Of a stretch of 64,000 nucleotides of DNA, positions 34,898-45,476 are shown piece by piece. The stretch comes from Agromyces flavus. GTDB lineage: Bacteria; Actinomycetota; Actinomycetes; Actinomycetales; Microbacteriaceae. The stretch is taken from contig NZ_LT629755.1 of the NCBI RefSeq assembly GCF_900104685.1, positions 2,976,001-3,040,000 on the forward strand. The letters are read 5' to 3'. The notes under the pieces were generated by a model. The model saw only the letters and a list, made by a program, of their open reading frames with translations, did no database searches and had not been told where the DNA came from. The stretch's first letter is position 1; each line of letters opens with the position of its first letter. The position numbers were made by a program, and so were the translations under genes.

Positions 34898-35647
34898 GTG
34901 GGCCTACTGGACAACTTCGAGAAGGGTCTCGAGCGCGCCGTCAACGGCGCCTTCGCGAAGACCTTCCGCTCGGGGCTGCAGCCCGTCGAGATCACCGCCG
35001 CCCTCAAGCGCGAGATCGACACGAAGGCCGCCGTGGTGTCGCGCGACCGCGTGCTGGTGCCCAACAAGTTCACCGTGCGCATGTCGACCGGCGACCACCA
35101 GCGCATGGCGTCGCTCGGGCCAGCGCTCATCGACGAGCTCGTCGACCTGGTCCAGAAGCACGCCGCGAGCCAGCGCTTCCAGTTCGCGGGCGGCATCACG
35201 ATCGCGCTCCAGCCCGACCCCGGCCTCTCCGAGGGCATGGTGCAGGTCGATTCGCAGAACGTGAAGGGCCGTGTCGCGTGGACCCCGGTCCTCGACGTCG
35301 ACGGCCGCCGGTTCCCGATCCTCAAGGGCCGCACCGTCATCGGCCGCGGCAGCGAGGCCGATGTCACGCTCGACGATTCCGGCGCCTCGCGCCGCCACGC
35401 CGAGGTGCAGTGGGACGGGTCGCGCGCCCGCGTGCGCGATCTCGGCTCGACGAATGGCACGCAGGTCAACGGGGCCCCCGTCAAGGAGGCCGTGCTCGAG
35501 CCCGATTCGGTCATCACCATCGGACGCTCGCGTATCGTGTTCCGCGTGCTCGCCCAAGCCGATCCGTCCGACACCGCCGCCGGACGACGCGTCGACCCCA
35601 CCGCCTCGCGTGACGACGCGGGCGGCTTCTGGGGGCCGGCCCGATGA
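34898..35647 (+). CDS. fhaA: DUF3662/FHA-domain protein FhaA
   Basis: 249 residues. N-terminal DUF3662 (GLLDNFEKGLERAVNGAFAK, LQPVEITAALKREID), then a linker and a C-terminal FHA domain: VIGRGSEADVTLDD, SRRHAEV and STNGTQVNG. FHA binds phosphothreonine on targets of the kinases PknA/PknB. The GTG at 34898 has GGAG upstream. It opens a seven-gene operon. FhaA regulates cell-wall synthesis by binding a phosphorylated flippase, MviN, in mycobacteria. Confidence 0.93.
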   Translation: MGLLDNFEKGLERAVNGAFAKTFRSGLQPVEITAALKREIDTKAAVVSRDRVLVPNKFTVRMSTGDHQRMASLGPALIDELVDLVQKHAASQRFQFAGGITIALQPDPGLSEGMVQVDSQNVKGRVAWTPVLDVDGRRFPILKGRTVIGRGSEADVTLDDSGASRRHAEVQWDGSRARVRDLGSTNGTQVNGAPVKEAVLEPDSVITIGRSRIVFRVLAQADPSDTAAGRRVDPTASRDDAGGFWGPAR

Positions 35648-36198
35648 GTGAACTGACGCTCCTGGTCCTGCAACTCGGCTTCCTGCTGCTGCTCTGGGTG
35701 TTCGTGTTCGCCATCGTCTACGCGCTGCGCAGCGACCTGTTCGGCCAGCGCGTGCGCAAGCTCCAGCCCGACGCGCCCGCGGCCGCGCCCTCGCCGGTGC
35801 CCGCCGGGGCGCCGCGTGCCGCTGCGGCCGACGTGCCCACGGCGGCCGTCGCACGGCCGGCCCCCGCCGCCCCTCCCGGCGGAGCCGGCGGCGATGCGAC
35901 CGCCGAGAACGCCACCCGGCTCGTCATCACGTCCGGAGCCAAGGCCGGCGTCGAGTTCCCCTTGGGAAGCGATGAGATCACGATCGGCCGGTCGAGCGAC
36001 TCGGCGATCATCATCCGCGACGACTACACCTCCACCCACCACGCCCGCCTGATGCTGTGGAACGGCCGCTGGATGATCCAGGACCTCGACTCCACCAACG
36101 GCACGTTCCTCAACGGCTCCCGAGTCACCGTGCCCACGCCCATCCCGCTCGGAGCCACCGTCAAGGTCGGAGCGACGACGTTCGAGCTGCGGCGGTAG
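35644..36198 (+). CDS. fhaB: FHA-domain membrane protein FhaB (FipA)
   Basis: 184 residues. An N-terminal transmembrane segment (LLVLQLGFLLLLWVFVFAIVYAL), an Ala/Pro-rich linker (about 40-95), then FHA motifs IGRSSDSAIII, STHHARL and STNGTFLNG. ATG overlaps fhaA by 4 bp. Partner of the division machinery in related actinobacteria. Confidence 0.92.
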   Translation: MSELTLLVLQLGFLLLLWVFVFAIVYALRSDLFGQRVRKLQPDAPAAAPSPVPAGAPRAAAADVPTAAVARPAPAAPPGGAGGDATAENATRLVITSGAKAGVEFPLGSDEITIGRSSDSAIIIRDDYTSTHHARLMLWNGRWMIQDLDSTNGTFLNGSRVTVPTPIPLGATVKVGATTFELRR

Positions 36199-36201
36199 CC
36201 G

Positions 36202-37434
36202 ATGGCGAGCGTCAAGGCGAGCGCTGCCGTCTCGCACGTCGGCCGGGTCCGCTCCAACAACCAGGACTCGGGCTATGCGGGCCGGCGACTGTTCCTGGTG
36301 GCCGACGGCATGGGCGGCCACGCCGGCGGCGATGTCGCCAGCGCGATCGCGACCAAGCGCATCGCCGAGGCCGACGCCGACTACGACGACTCGCAGGCCG
36401 CGGGCACCGCGCTCGAGCAGGCGCTCCTCGCCGCGAACCGCAACCTCGCCGAGACGGTCGCCGACCACTCCGAGCTCACCGGCATGGGCACCACGGTCAG
36501 CGCCATGCTCGTCGAGCACGATCGCGTCGTCATCGCGCACATCGGCGACTCGCGTGTGTACCTGCTCCGCTCGGGTGAGCTGAGCCAGGTCTCGACCGAC
36601 CACACCTTCGTCCAGCGCCTCGTCGACGCTGGGCGCATCACCGCCGAGGAGGCGATGGTGCACCCGCGGCGTTCCGTGCTCATGCGCGTGCTCGGCGACG
36701 TCGAGGCGTCGCCCGAGATCGACACGCTCGTGATCGACACCCACCCGGGCGATCGCTGGATGCTGTGCTCCGACGGCCTCTCGGGCGTCGTCCCGTTCGA
36801 CGAGCTGCACGACATGCTCGCCTCCGATGCGGCGGCCAAGCAGGTCGCCGATCGGCTGGTCAAGGCGTCGCTCGACGGGGGCGCGCCCGACAACGTCACC
36901 GTGGTGGTCGTCGACATCGGCGATCCGCCCGCCCCCGAGACGCCGCCGCTCGTGGTGGGATCGGCCGCCGCTCCCCTCGCCTTCGGCGCCCCGTCCGAAC
37001 CCGCGCGTCGTCCCGGCATCCGGCTCACGCCGTTCCGGCCGCACCCGGTGCAGGAGACCCACTTCGAGCCCGACTCCGCCGAGTACTTCGACGAGCTCAT
37101 CGAAGAGGACGAGCGCCGGCGCCGCCGGCGCCGCATCATGTGGGGTCTCTGGATCGTGCTGCTCGTCGCGGCCATCGTCGCCGCGTTCGCCGTGGGCTAC
37201 CAGTGGACGCAGACCCGCTACTACGTCGGCGAGTACAACGGGCGGGTCGCGGTCTACCAGGGCATCCAGCAGGACCTCGGTCCCCTCTCGCTGCACCACC
37301 TCCACTCGGAGACGACGCTCGACATGGCCGATCTCCGGTCGTACGACCAGCAGCGGGTCGAGCAGACGATCAGCGCCGGTTCCCTCGCGGAGGCGCGCCG
37401 GATCGTGTCGCGATTGGAGGAGTCCGTTGACTGA
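36202..37434 (+). CDS. pstP: PP2C-type Ser/Thr phosphatase PstP
   Basis: 410 residues. PP2C motifs: SNNQDS, DGMGGHAGGDVAS (metal-binding Asp and Gly), HIGDSRVYL, CSDGLSG and DNVTVVVVD. One membrane segment at about residues 312-332 (IMWGLWIVLLVAAIVAAFAV), followed by an extracellular domain of 75 residues. Removes phosphate from PknA/PknB substrates. It starts 3 bp after fhaB and overlaps rodA by 8 bp. Confidence 0.93.
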   Translation: MASVKASAAVSHVGRVRSNNQDSGYAGRRLFLVADGMGGHAGGDVASAIATKRIAEADADYDDSQAAGTALEQALLAANRNLAETVADHSELTGMGTTVSAMLVEHDRVVIAHIGDSRVYLLRSGELSQVSTDHTFVQRLVDAGRITAEEAMVHPRRSVLMRVLGDVEASPEIDTLVIDTHPGDRWMLCSDGLSGVVPFDELHDMLASDAAAKQVADRLVKASLDGGAPDNVTVVVVDIGDPPAPETPPLVVGSAAAPLAFGAPSEPARRPGIRLTPFRPHPVQETHFEPDSAEYFDELIEEDERRRRRRRIMWGLWIVLLVAAIVAAFAVGYQWTQTRYYVGEYNGRVAVYQGIQQDLGPLSLHHLHSETTLDMADLRSYDQQRVEQTISAGSLAEARRIVSRLEESVD

Positions 37435-38827
37435 CCGCGCGACGGCCCGTCCGGCAGACGGCGCGCCGCCGACGGCGAGCGTGCGCCGCATCCGCATGCC
37501 CCAGAAGCTGCGGAACCTCGAGTTCGCCCTGCTCCTGGTCGCGTGCGTGATCAACGCGGGCGCGATCGTGCTCGTCCAGCTCGGCGCGCTCGGCTACGTC
37601 GACACCCAGCTCGTGCTGCTCGGCGCCGGCCTCTCGGCGCTCGTGTTCGGCCTGCACATCGCCATGCGCTTCGTCGCGCGCGACGCCGATCCATTCCTGC
37701 TGCCCATCGCGACGGTGCTCAACGGCCTCGGCATCGCGATGATCTACCGCATCGACATCGCCTACGGCGACACCGGCTGGGAGAGCGCCGCCGTGCGCCA
37801 GATCGTGTGGAGCGTCATCGCGATCGTCGCGGCACTGGCGACCATCCTGCTCATCCGCAACCACCGGGTCCTCTTCCGCTACACGTACCTCTCCGGCCTG
37901 ATCGCGATCGTCCTCCTGCTGCTGCCGCTCGTCCCGGGCCTCGGACGACAGGTGAGCGGCGCACGCGTCTGGATCGGCATCGGCGAGGTCGCCACGTTCC
38001 AGCCCGGTGAGATCGCGAAGATCGCCCTCGCCGTCTTCTTCGCGGGCTACCTCGTCCGCAACCGCGACTCGCTGTCGATGGTGGGACGCACGTTCCTCGG
38101 CATGCGGTTCCCGCGCGGACGCGACCTCGGACCACTCCTGGTGGTCTGGGCGCTCTCGATGGCCGTGATCGTCTTCCAGCGCGACCTCGGCACCGCGTTG
38201 CTCTACTTCGGGCTCTTCCTCGTCATGCTCTACGTCGCGACGAGCCGCCTGTCGTGGGTCGTGCTGGGCCTCAGCCTGTTCGTCGCGGGCGCGCTCATCG
38301 CCAGCCAGACGCTCGACTACGTCAACGGGCGCTTCCGCAACTGGCTCGACGCCTTCAACCCCGAGGTCTACGAGGCGAGCGGCGGCTCCTACCAGCTCGT
38401 GCAGGGGCTGTTCGGCCTCGCCAACGGCGGACTCATCGGCACCGGACTCGGACAGGGCCGCCCCGACCTCACGCCCGTTCCGCAGAGCGACTACATCATC
38501 GCGAGCCTCGGCGAGGAGCTCGGCTTGGCGGGAGTCTTCGCGATCCTCGCGCTGTACGTCCTGTTCGTCGCGCGCGGCTTCCGCATCGGCTTCGCCGGGC
38601 AGGACGACTTCGGCAAGCTGCTCGGCGTCGGCCTCGCCTTCGTCGTGGCGCTGCAGGTGTTCATCGTCGTCGGCGGCGTCACGCGGGTCATCCCGCTGAC
38701 CGGCCTCACGACCCCGTTCCTCGCGGCCGGCGGATCGTCGCTGGTCGCGAACTGGATCATCGTCGCACTGCTCCTGCGGCTGTCCGACACGGTCCGCAAC
38801 CATCCGAGGCTGGTGATCGACGGATGA
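37427..38827 (+). CDS. rodA: FtsW/RodA/SpoVE-family glycosyltransferase RodA
   Basis: 466 residues from the TTG at 37427, chosen for GGAGGAG six bases upstream and overlap with pstP. Multi-pass SEDS protein with the expected ARVWIGIGEVATFQPGEIAK and LGTALLYFG, GLFGLANGG and QSDYIIASLGEE. Polymerises glycan strands of peptidoglycan with its partner PBP, encoded next (4-bp overlap). Confidence 0.93.
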   Translation: MTDRATARPADGAPPTASVRRIRMPQKLRNLEFALLLVACVINAGAIVLVQLGALGYVDTQLVLLGAGLSALVFGLHIAMRFVARDADPFLLPIATVLNGLGIAMIYRIDIAYGDTGWESAAVRQIVWSVIAIVAALATILLIRNHRVLFRYTYLSGLIAIVLLLLPLVPGLGRQVSGARVWIGIGEVATFQPGEIAKIALAVFFAGYLVRNRDSLSMVGRTFLGMRFPRGRDLGPLLVVWALSMAVIVFQRDLGTALLYFGLFLVMLYVATSRLSWVVLGLSLFVAGALIASQTLDYVNGRFRNWLDAFNPEVYEASGGSYQLVQGLFGLANGGLIGTGLGQGRPDLTPVPQSDYIIASLGEELGLAGVFAILALYVLFVARGFRIGFAGQDDFGKLLGVGLAFVVALQVFIVVGGVTRVIPLTGLTTPFLAAGGSSLVANWIIVALLLRLSDTVRNHPRLVIDG

Positions 38828-40278
38828 ACCGCGAGCTCAAGCGGGTGACGATCGTCGCCCTCCTCATGTTCCTCACGCTCTTCGTCGCGTCGACGGTGAT
38901 CCAGTACGTGCAGGCCTCGAACCTCGCGGCCGATCCCCGCAACGCGCGAACGCTCTACCAGAGCTACTCCGTCGAGCGCGGGCCGATCCTCGTCGGCGGA
39001 GATCCGATCGCCTTCTCCGAGCCGAGCGACGACGACTACAAGTTCCAGCGCGTGTACTCCAACGGACCGCTCTACGCCCCGGTCACCGGGTTCATCCCGG
39101 TCAACGGCGAGGCGACCGGACTCGAGCAGTCGCTGAACGCCGAGCTCAGCGGTCGCTCCGAGTCGCAGTTCTTCGACTCGCTCAACCGCCTGATCTCAGG
39201 GCAGGACCCGATGGGGGCCTCGGTCGAGGTCGCGATCGACCCCGTGGCGCAGCAGGCCGCGTGGGATGCGCTCGGCAGCTATCAGGGCGCGGTGATCGTC
39301 ACCGAGCCCGCCACAGGCCGGATCATCGCCATGGTCACCAAGCCGACCTACGACCCCAACTCCCTCGCGGTGCACGACGGCGAGCAGGTCCAGGCGACGT
39401 ACGACGCGCTCCTCGAGGATCCGCTGGACCCGCTGTTCAATCGCGCGACGGGCGGCGACATGAACCCGCCCGGATCGGTCTTCAAACTGGTCATGACGGC
39501 CGCCGCCCTCGAGTCCGGCCAGTACACGCCCGACTCGACGTTCCCGAACCCGGCCGAGTTCACCCTCCCCCAGACCAGCTCGATCGTGCGCAACTCCAGC
39601 GGCGGCACCTGCGGTCCCGGCGCCGAGGTCACGCTGGCCGACGCGCTGCGCCTCTCGTGCAACATCCCCTTCGCCGAGCTCGCGCTCGAGCTCGGCGATG
39701 ACGCCATCCGAGCACAGGCCGAGAAGTTCGGCTTCAACTCGAACTTCACCACGCCCAACCCGACCGAGACGAGCACCTATCCGGCCGCTCCCGACGAGCC
39801 GCAGACCGCCCTCACCGGCTTCGGCCAGGGCGAGGTGCGTGCCACGCCGCTGCAGATGGCGATGGTGTCGGCCGCGATCGCCAACGGCGGGATCGTGATG
39901 AACCCCGAGCTGGTCGACTCGATCACGGCGCCCGACTTCCGTCCGATCCAGGAGTTCCAGGCGTCGGAGTTCGGGCGCGCGATCAGCGAGGAGACGGCCC
40001 GGACCATGACCGAGATGATGGTCAACGGCGTCGAGAACGGCGCCGCGAGTAATGCAAGAATAGACGGCGTCAGCGTGGCCGGTAAGACGGGTACAGCGGA
40101 GAACGGCGAGGATGACCCCTACACCTTGTGGTTCACCGGTTTTGCCCCCGCCGACGACCCTCAGTATGCGATCACGGTGCTCGTGGAAGACGGCGGGGGA
40201 CTGGGTCAGGAGGGGTTCGGCAATGGAATCGCCGCGCCCGTGGCGAAACAGGTACTAGAGGCGGTGCTGAACAAATGA
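38824..40278 (+). CDS. pbpA: Penicillin-binding protein PbpA (class B transpeptidase)
   Basis: 484 residues. One N-terminal membrane anchor, then a pedestal domain and a transpeptidase: SxxK at Ser218-Lys221 (GSVFK), SxN at 278-280 (SCN) and KTG at 421-423. All three catalytic motifs are intact. Cross-links peptidoglycan with RodA in septal or sidewall growth. ATG overlaps rodA; the stop overlaps pknA. Confidence 0.94.
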   Translation: MNRELKRVTIVALLMFLTLFVASTVIQYVQASNLAADPRNARTLYQSYSVERGPILVGGDPIAFSEPSDDDYKFQRVYSNGPLYAPVTGFIPVNGEATGLEQSLNAELSGRSESQFFDSLNRLISGQDPMGASVEVAIDPVAQQAAWDALGSYQGAVIVTEPATGRIIAMVTKPTYDPNSLAVHDGEQVQATYDALLEDPLDPLFNRATGGDMNPPGSVFKLVMTAAALESGQYTPDSTFPNPAEFTLPQTSSIVRNSSGGTCGPGAEVTLADALRLSCNIPFAELALELGDDAIRAQAEKFGFNSNFTTPNPTETSTYPAAPDEPQTALTGFGQGEVRATPLQMAMVSAAIANGGIVMNPELVDSITAPDFRPIQEFQASEFGRAISEETARTMTEMMVNGVENGAASNARIDGVSVAGKTGTAENGEDDPYTLWFTGFAPADDPQYAITVLVEDGGGLGQEGFGNGIAAPVAKQVLEAVLNK

Positions 40279-41966
40279 GACCGAGCGCTGGGCTCACCTT
40301 CGGAGGACGCTACGAGCTGTCCTCCCGGATCGCCATCGGCGGGATGGGCGAGGTGTGGCAGGCCACCGACCTCGTCATCGGCCGCCAGGTCGCGATCAAG
40401 ATCCTGAAGGACGAGTACCTCGGCGACCCCGGCTTCCTCGAGCGGTTCCGCGCTGAGGCCAGGCACGCCGCACTCGTGAACCACGAGGGCATCGCCAACG
40501 TCTTCGACTACGGCGAAGAGGAGGGCAGCGCCTACCTCGTGATGGAGCTCGTGCCGGGCGAGGCGCTCTCCACCATCCTCGAGCGCGAGCACGTGCTGTC
40601 GACCGACAAGGTGCTCGACATCGTGGCCCAGACCGCGAGCGCGCTGCAGGCCGCGCACGCCGCTGGCCTCGTGCACCGCGACATCAAGCCGGGCAACCTC
40701 CTCATCACGCCCGACGGCCGCGTCAAGATCACCGACTTCGGCATCGCCCGGATCGCCGACCAGGTGCCGCTCACCGCGACCGGTCAGGTCATGGGCACGG
40801 TCCAGTACCTCTCGCCCGAGCAGGCCTCCGGACACCCCGCGTCGCCCACGACCGACATCTACTCGCTCGGCATCGTCGCGTACGAGTGCCTCGCTGGCCG
40901 ACGACCGTTCACGGGCGAGTCGCAGGTCGCGATCGCGATGGCCCAGATCAACGAGACGCCGCCCGACCTGCCGGTGACGGTGAGCGAACCGGTGCGCAAC
41001 CTGGTCTACGCGTGCATCGCCAAGAACCCGGCCGACCGCCCGCAGACGGCCGCGCATCTCTCGCGCGCCGCCAACGCCCTCCGCCGCGGCGATGTGCGCG
41101 GTGCGGCCGCCGCAGTGCCCGCGGTGCTCGGCGCCGCCGCCGGAGCGACCGCCGCCACCGCGCTGCTCCCGCAGCAGGGGGCGAACACCGCCGCCACAAC
41201 CGTGCTGCCCGCCGGCGCCGCGGTGATGACCGAGACCGAAGAGGAGACCGAGGAGCCGCCGAAGAAGCGGAGCCCGTGGACCTGGCCCCTCATCGTCCTC
41301 ATCGCGCTGCTCGCGCTCGTGCTCATCGGCACGCTCATCGCGCTGGCGATGAACAACGCCGACAACGAGCCCGAACCGAGCGCGAGCACGCCCGCCCGCA
41401 CCACCACCACGACGCCGCCCCCGCCGCCCACGACGACCGAGGCGCCGCCGCCCACCAGCGAGGCTCCGACCACCGTCCAGGTCAACCGCGACGACTACCT
41501 CGGCCGCAACGTCGATGAGGTGCGCGGCGAGCTCGTCGCCGCCGGCCTCGTCGTGAACACCCAGCAGGGCGGTGCCGCGACCGAGCCCAGCCAGGCCAAC
41601 ACGGTCACCGACGTCAACCCGAGTGGGCCGCTGCCCATCGGATCGACCGTCACCGTGACGTACCTCGGCGCTCCCGAGACGCCGAGCGCACCCGGAGCCG
41701 GGCCCACCGTCGAGCCGTCCGAGGTCGCGGCCGGCGGCATCGTCCAGGTCAGCTGGCCCGCCGCGACGTGTCCCTCGGGACAGCAGCTGAGCGGCTACGA
41801 GGTCGCGGTCACGGGTGATGCCGTCGCGCCCAGCCCGGTCGGCGCCGGAACCACGAGCGTCAACGTGCAGGCCGGGCAGGAGCCGTTCGACGTCACGTAC
41901 CGGTACTTCTGCGGACAGCTCGACTCGCCGTTCTCGCCCGCCACTGCCGTCACCATCGCGAACTAG
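40275..41966 (+). CDS. pknA: Ser/Thr kinase PknA with one PASTA and an extra domain
   Basis: 563 residues. Kinase domain 13-275: IAIGGMGEV nucleotide loop, catalytic Lys42, [11 protein letters not shown], and the activation loop [18 protein letters not shown] membrane helix lies near 337-357, then a Thr/Pro-rich linker and one PASTA repeat, then a 90-residue Fn3-like domain with two Cys. Mycobacterial PknA lacks PASTA, so this architecture differs. It overlaps pbpA by 4 bp. Confidence 0.92.
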   Translation: MRPSAGLTFGGRYELSSRIAIGGMGEVWQATDLVIGRQVAIKILKDEYLGDPGFLERFRAEARHAALVNHEGIANVFDYGEEEGSAYLVMELVPGEALSTILEREHVLSTDKVLDIVAQTASALQAAHAAGLVHRDIKPGNLLITPDGRVKITDFGIARIADQVPLTATGQVMGTVQYLSPEQASGHPASPTTDIYSLGIVAYECLAGRRPFTGESQVAIAMAQINETPPDLPVTVSEPVRNLVYACIAKNPADRPQTAAHLSRAANALRRGDVRGAAAAVPAVLGAAAGATAATALLPQQGANTAATTVLPAGAAVMTETEEETEEPPKKRSPWTWPLIVLIALLALVLIGTLIALAMNNADNEPEPSASTPARTTTTTPPPPPTTTEAPPPTSEAPTTVQVNRDDYLGRNVDEVRGELVAAGLVVNTQQGGAATEPSQANTVTDVNPSGPLPIGSTVTVTYLGAPETPSAPGAGPTVEPSEVAAGGIVQVSWPAATCPSGQQLSGYEVAVTGDAVAPSPVGAGTTSVNVQAGQEPFDVTYRYFCGQLDSPFSPATAVTIAN

Positions 41967-42003
41967 GCCATCACGCCACCAACCGGGAGGAGTCGGAGAC
42001 ACC

Positions 42004-43698
42004 GTGAACGATGACGGACGCATGCTCGCGGGTCGGTACCGCGTTGGCGCCCTCATCGGCCGCGGCGGCATGTCCGACGTCCATGCCGGGACCGACATGC
42101 GACTCGGACGCCAGGTCGCGATCAAGCTGCTCAAGCCGCAGCTCGCCACCGATCCGGCGTTCCGCATGCGCTTCCGCCAGGAGGCGCAGTCGGCGGCTCG
42201 GATGGCGCATCCCACGATCGTGCGCGTGTTCGACGCCGGCGAGGAGACCGTCCGCGACGGCTCGGGTCACGAGGTGCAGCTGCCGTTCATCGTGATGGAG
42301 TTCGTCGAGGGTCGCCTCCTGAAGGACATCATCCACGAGGGGCCGCTCGATCCCGTCGCGGCCGCCCGCGTCATCGACGGCGTGCTGACCGCGCTAGAGT
42401 ACTCGCATCGGGCCGGGGTGGTGCATCGCGACATCAAGCCCGGCAACATCATGATCACCACCACCGGCCAGGTGAAGGTCATGGACTTCGGCATCGCTCG
42501 CGCCGTATCCGACTCCGCGACGACCGTCGCCCAGACCACGGCCATCCTCGGCACCGCATCGTACTTCTCGCCAGAGCAGGCGAAGGGCGAGACGGTCGAC
42601 GCGCGCACCGACCTCTACAGCACGGGCGTGGTGCTGTTCGAGATGCTCACCGGACGCCCGCCCTTCCGCGGCGACACCCCCGTGGCCGTGGCGTACCAGC
42701 ACGTCAGCGAACGCCCGGTCAAGCCGAGCGTCATCAACCCCAAGGTGTCGCCCGCGCTCGACTCCGTGGTCATGCACGCGCTCGCGAAGGACCGGAACGT
42801 TCGGTACCAGACGGCGGCGGAGTTCCGCGCCGACGTCGAGGCCGCGGCATCCGGGCGGGTGCCGCAGCAGCGCAAGGTCGACGAGACCGCCATGTTCTTC
42901 GGCACGCCGACCGGCTCATTGTCGACTTCCGAGCTCGCCCTGCGCCAGCTCACCGAGGACGACACCATGACGCGGACGCAGCGCCGTCCACCGGCGATCT
43001 GGATCTGGTCGGGCATCATCGCCGTCGTGGTGATCGTCGTCGCGGTCATGTACTGGGCGTTCAACCTGCAGCCCTCCGACGACCTGCCGTCGAACGCGCG
43101 CGAGGTGCCGGTGCTCACCGGCTTCACCTGGGAGGAGGCGGCGAACGAGCTGCAATCGCTCACGCTGCCCGCGACCAAGCTCGAGGAGACGAGCGACACG
43201 GTCGCCGCGGGCGAGGTCATCCGCACCGAGCCGGCGGCGGGCGAGATCGTCGACACCGGGACCCCGGTGAACGTGTTCGTCTCGACCGGGCGCGAGGCCG
43301 TCACCGTGCCGAACGTCGTGAACAAGGCCGTCGACGAGGCGAAGAAGGACCTCGAGGCTGCCGGGCTCGTCGCGGGCACCGAGACGAGGGAGAACTCACC
43401 GACGGTGGCGGAGGGCGTCGTCCTCGCCACCGATCCCGAGGCCGGTGCCTCGATCGAGGCCGGCGGCACGGTCAACTTCCGGATCTCGAGCGGACTGGTG
43501 ACGCTCCCCGACCTGACCGGCCAGTCGCTGCAGGCCGCGTCCTCGTACCTCGGTACCGACAACCTGCAGCTGAGCCCGGTGCCCGTGCCCGACGGCAGCT
43601 GCCCGTCGCAGGCCGGCTCGCCGGTCATCCGGCAGTCGCTGCCCCCTGGCGACGTGCCGCAGAAGTCGCAGGTCGAACTGGTCTATTGCGCCGGCTGA
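42004..43698 (+). CDS. pknB: Ser/Thr kinase PknB with three PASTA repeats
   Basis: 564 residues. Kinase domain with GRGGMSDV, Lys41, [11 protein letters not shown] and SYFSPEQAK. A single membrane helix (IWIWSGIIAVVVIVVAVMYW) at about 335-355, then three PASTA repeats. The third has two Cys (CPSQ and YCAG) that could form a disulfide. PASTA binds muropeptides to couple wall status to kinase activity. GTG start with GGAGGA upstream, 37 bp after pknA, and last gene of the operon. Confidence 0.93.
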   Translation: MNDDGRMLAGRYRVGALIGRGGMSDVHAGTDMRLGRQVAIKLLKPQLATDPAFRMRFRQEAQSAARMAHPTIVRVFDAGEETVRDGSGHEVQLPFIVMEFVEGRLLKDIIHEGPLDPVAAARVIDGVLTALEYSHRAGVVHRDIKPGNIMITTTGQVKVMDFGIARAVSDSATTVAQTTAILGTASYFSPEQAKGETVDARTDLYSTGVVLFEMLTGRPPFRGDTPVAVAYQHVSERPVKPSVINPKVSPALDSVVMHALAKDRNVRYQTAAEFRADVEAAASGRVPQQRKVDETAMFFGTPTGSLSTSELALRQLTEDDTMTRTQRRPPAIWIWSGIIAVVVIVVAVMYWAFNLQPSDDLPSNAREVPVLTGFTWEEAANELQSLTLPATKLEETSDTVAAGEVIRTEPAAGEIVDTGTPVNVFVSTGREAVTVPNVVNKAVDEAKKDLEAAGLVAGTETRENSPTVAEGVVLATDPEAGASIEAGGTVNFRISSGLVTLPDLTGQSLQAASSYLGTDNLQLSPVPVPDGSCPSQAGSPVIRQSLPPGDVPQKSQVELVYCAG

Positions 43699-43758
43699 TC
43701 GAGGCCTGCACACCGCGATCCCGCGGCGACGCGCTTCCTGACGCGACCGGCCCGACGA

Positions 43759-44397
43759 TCAGCTCGCCCGCACGAGCGGGCTGAGGGAGCGCGCACGCTC
43801 ACGCGCCTCAGTCAGCCCGGCGACCGCGAGCCAGTTGCCGAGCATGCGGTAGCCGCCCTCGGTGAGCACCGACTCGGGGTGGAACTGCACCCCGAAGATC
43901 GGCGCGGCCTCGTGGCGCAGCCCCATGATGACGCCACCGTGCGTGCGACTCGTGACGACGAGCTCGTCGGGCACCGTCCCGTCGACGACCGCGAGCGAGT
44001 GGTACCGCGTCGCGGTGAACGGCTGGGGCACGCCGTCGTAGAACGCGCTGTCGTCATGCGTGATCCGCGAGGTCTTGCCGTGCATGAGCTCCTCGGCGTT
44101 CGTGACCGTCGCACCGAACGCCTCGGCGATCGCCTGGTGCCCGAGGCAGACGCCGAGCAGCGGCTCGCCCGACCGGAGCGCGGCCTCGACGACCGGGATC
44201 GAGACGCCCGCGTCGGCCGGCTTGCCCGGACCGGGTGAGATGAGCACGCCGTCGTACTCGGCGATGCGCTCGGCGACCTGCTCGACGGGGATGTCGTCGT
44301 TGCGCACGACGTCGGTCTCGGCGCCGAGCTCCTGCAGGTAGCCGTTGAGCGTGTAGACGAAGCTGTCGTAGTTGTCGATGACGAGGATCCGGGTCAT
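43759..44397 (-). CDS. Anthranilate/PABA synthase-type glutamine amidotransferase (component II)
   Basis: 212 residues. Triad: Cys in GVCLGHQAIAE, His and Glu in FHPESVLTEGG. Oxyanion and ISPGPG motif in VLISPGPGKP. Supplies ammonia for anthranilate or 4-amino-4-deoxychorismate formation (TrpG/PabA); no component I is in the window, so the pathway is unassigned. It overlaps the small membrane gene upstream by 4 bp. Confidence 0.9.
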   Translation of the reverse strand: MTRILVIDNYDSFVYTLNGYLQELGAETDVVRNDDIPVEQVAERIAEYDGVLISPGPGKPADAGVSIPVVEAALRSGEPLLGVCLGHQAIAEAFGATVTNAEELMHGKTSRITHDDSAFYDGVPQPFTATRYHSLAVVDGTVPDELVVTSRTHGGVIMGLRHEAAPIFGVQFHPESVLTEGGYRMLGNWLAVAGLTEARERARSLSPLVRAS

Positions 44398-44552
44398 TGC
44401 TCCACCGTGACGTCGATTGGGTTGATGATGCCGTCGACCCAGGGGAAGACCCAGGTGAACAGGACGGCGACCAGGCCGATGAGGATCACCAGCAGCAGGC
44501 TGACGCGCAGCCATGCCGGCCCGGGAAGGACCCGCCAGAGCGCACCGTACAT
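44394..44552 (-). CDS. Small membrane protein between amidotransferase and sortase genes
   Basis: 52 residues with a single long hydrophobic helix (SLLLVILIGLVAVLFTWVFP) and a basic N-terminus. The frame extends much further upstream as a shadow of the sortase gene, but the start at 44552 follows the sortase stop by 1 bp and its stop overlaps the amidotransferase start (ATGA). Conserved-looking, unknown function. Confidence 0.65.
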   Translation of the reverse strand: MYGALWRVLPGPAWLRVSLLLVILIGLVAVLFTWVFPWVDGIINPIDVTVEQ

Positions 44553-44553
44553 G

Positions 44554-45384
44554 TCAATCCTCCCATGCCGCGACGTCGGCGGCGATCTCGGCGGGCGGTC
44601 CCGCCGCCGCGGGCTGCCAGGACTCGAGTACGCCGTAGGCGATGATGCGCTCCGCGGTCGAGTACAGCGGATTGCAGCTCGTGAGGGTGATGATGCGGTC
44701 GGTCGGCTCGAGGTCGGGATGGTGCGGCACGGCGGCGAGCACCTCGGTCGCGTCGGGCGTGACGTACTCCAGATCGCGGAATCGGTAGGTGTACCATCCG
44801 TCGCGCGTCTGGATGTGGATCGCATCGCCGAGCTGGAGCTGTTCGATCTCGTGCATACCGCCGCCGTAGGCGCTGCGGTGCGAGGCGATCGCGAAGTTGC
44901 CCGTCTCACCGGGCATCTGCGTGCCGGGGTAGTGCCCGACGCCGAGGTCGTAGCTGTTGAGCACGTCGAGCCCGACGCCCTCGGCGATCGTGCGCTGCGA
45001 GTCGGCACCGAACCTCGGCACGTACATGACCGCGAACGCCTCCGCATTGGCATGGTCGCGGTCGTCGACGACGGGGACGCCGGGATCGGCACCGTCGGTC
45101 GGGTCGGGCGAGGCGTCGTCGGACCCGGCCCGGCCCTCGGCCAGCCAGTCGAGCGAGCGATCGGATGCCGCGGCCGACTGCTGCGACGCCACGATCGCGT
45201 CGTTCCACCAGAGCTTCCATCCGAGGAAGAGCAGGATGACCACGCCCGCCGTCAGCAGGAGTTCGCCGAGGATGCCCGCGACGCCCGGCCCGCGACGACC
45301 CCGCGCTTCGGACCCGGACCGGCCCGGCTCGATGCTCGTGGCAGGGTCGCGCCCGTGCGGCGCTTCGGGCTCCCGTCCGGGCAT
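44554..45384 (-). CDS. Class E sortase
   Basis: 276 residues, start at ATG 45384. N-terminal membrane segment (AGILGELLLTAGVVILLFLGWKLWW) then a sortase domain: His in IASHRSAYGG, catalytic Cys in TLTSCNPLYST, Arg in TAERIIAYG. Class E sortases anchor LAXTG-type proteins to the wall or act in pilus assembly; the substrate is not in the window. Confidence 0.9.
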   Translation of the reverse strand: MPGREPEAPHGRDPATSIEPGRSGSEARGRRGPGVAGILGELLLTAGVVILLFLGWKLWWNDAIVASQQSAAASDRSLDWLAEGRAGSDDASPDPTDGADPGVPVVDDRDHANAEAFAVMYVPRFGADSQRTIAEGVGLDVLNSYDLGVGHYPGTQMPGETGNFAIASHRSAYGGGMHEIEQLQLGDAIHIQTRDGWYTYRFRDLEYVTPDATEVLAAVPHHPDLEPTDRIITLTSCNPLYSTAERIIAYGVLESWQPAAAGPPAEIAADVAAWED

Positions 45385-45476
45385 ACCCGAGAGTCTATGC
45401 GCGCACCGAGGGCGCACCGCCGGGATGCGGGGCACCCGTGCAAGAGCCCTCGGCTCGGTGGACTAGAATCTCCCGC

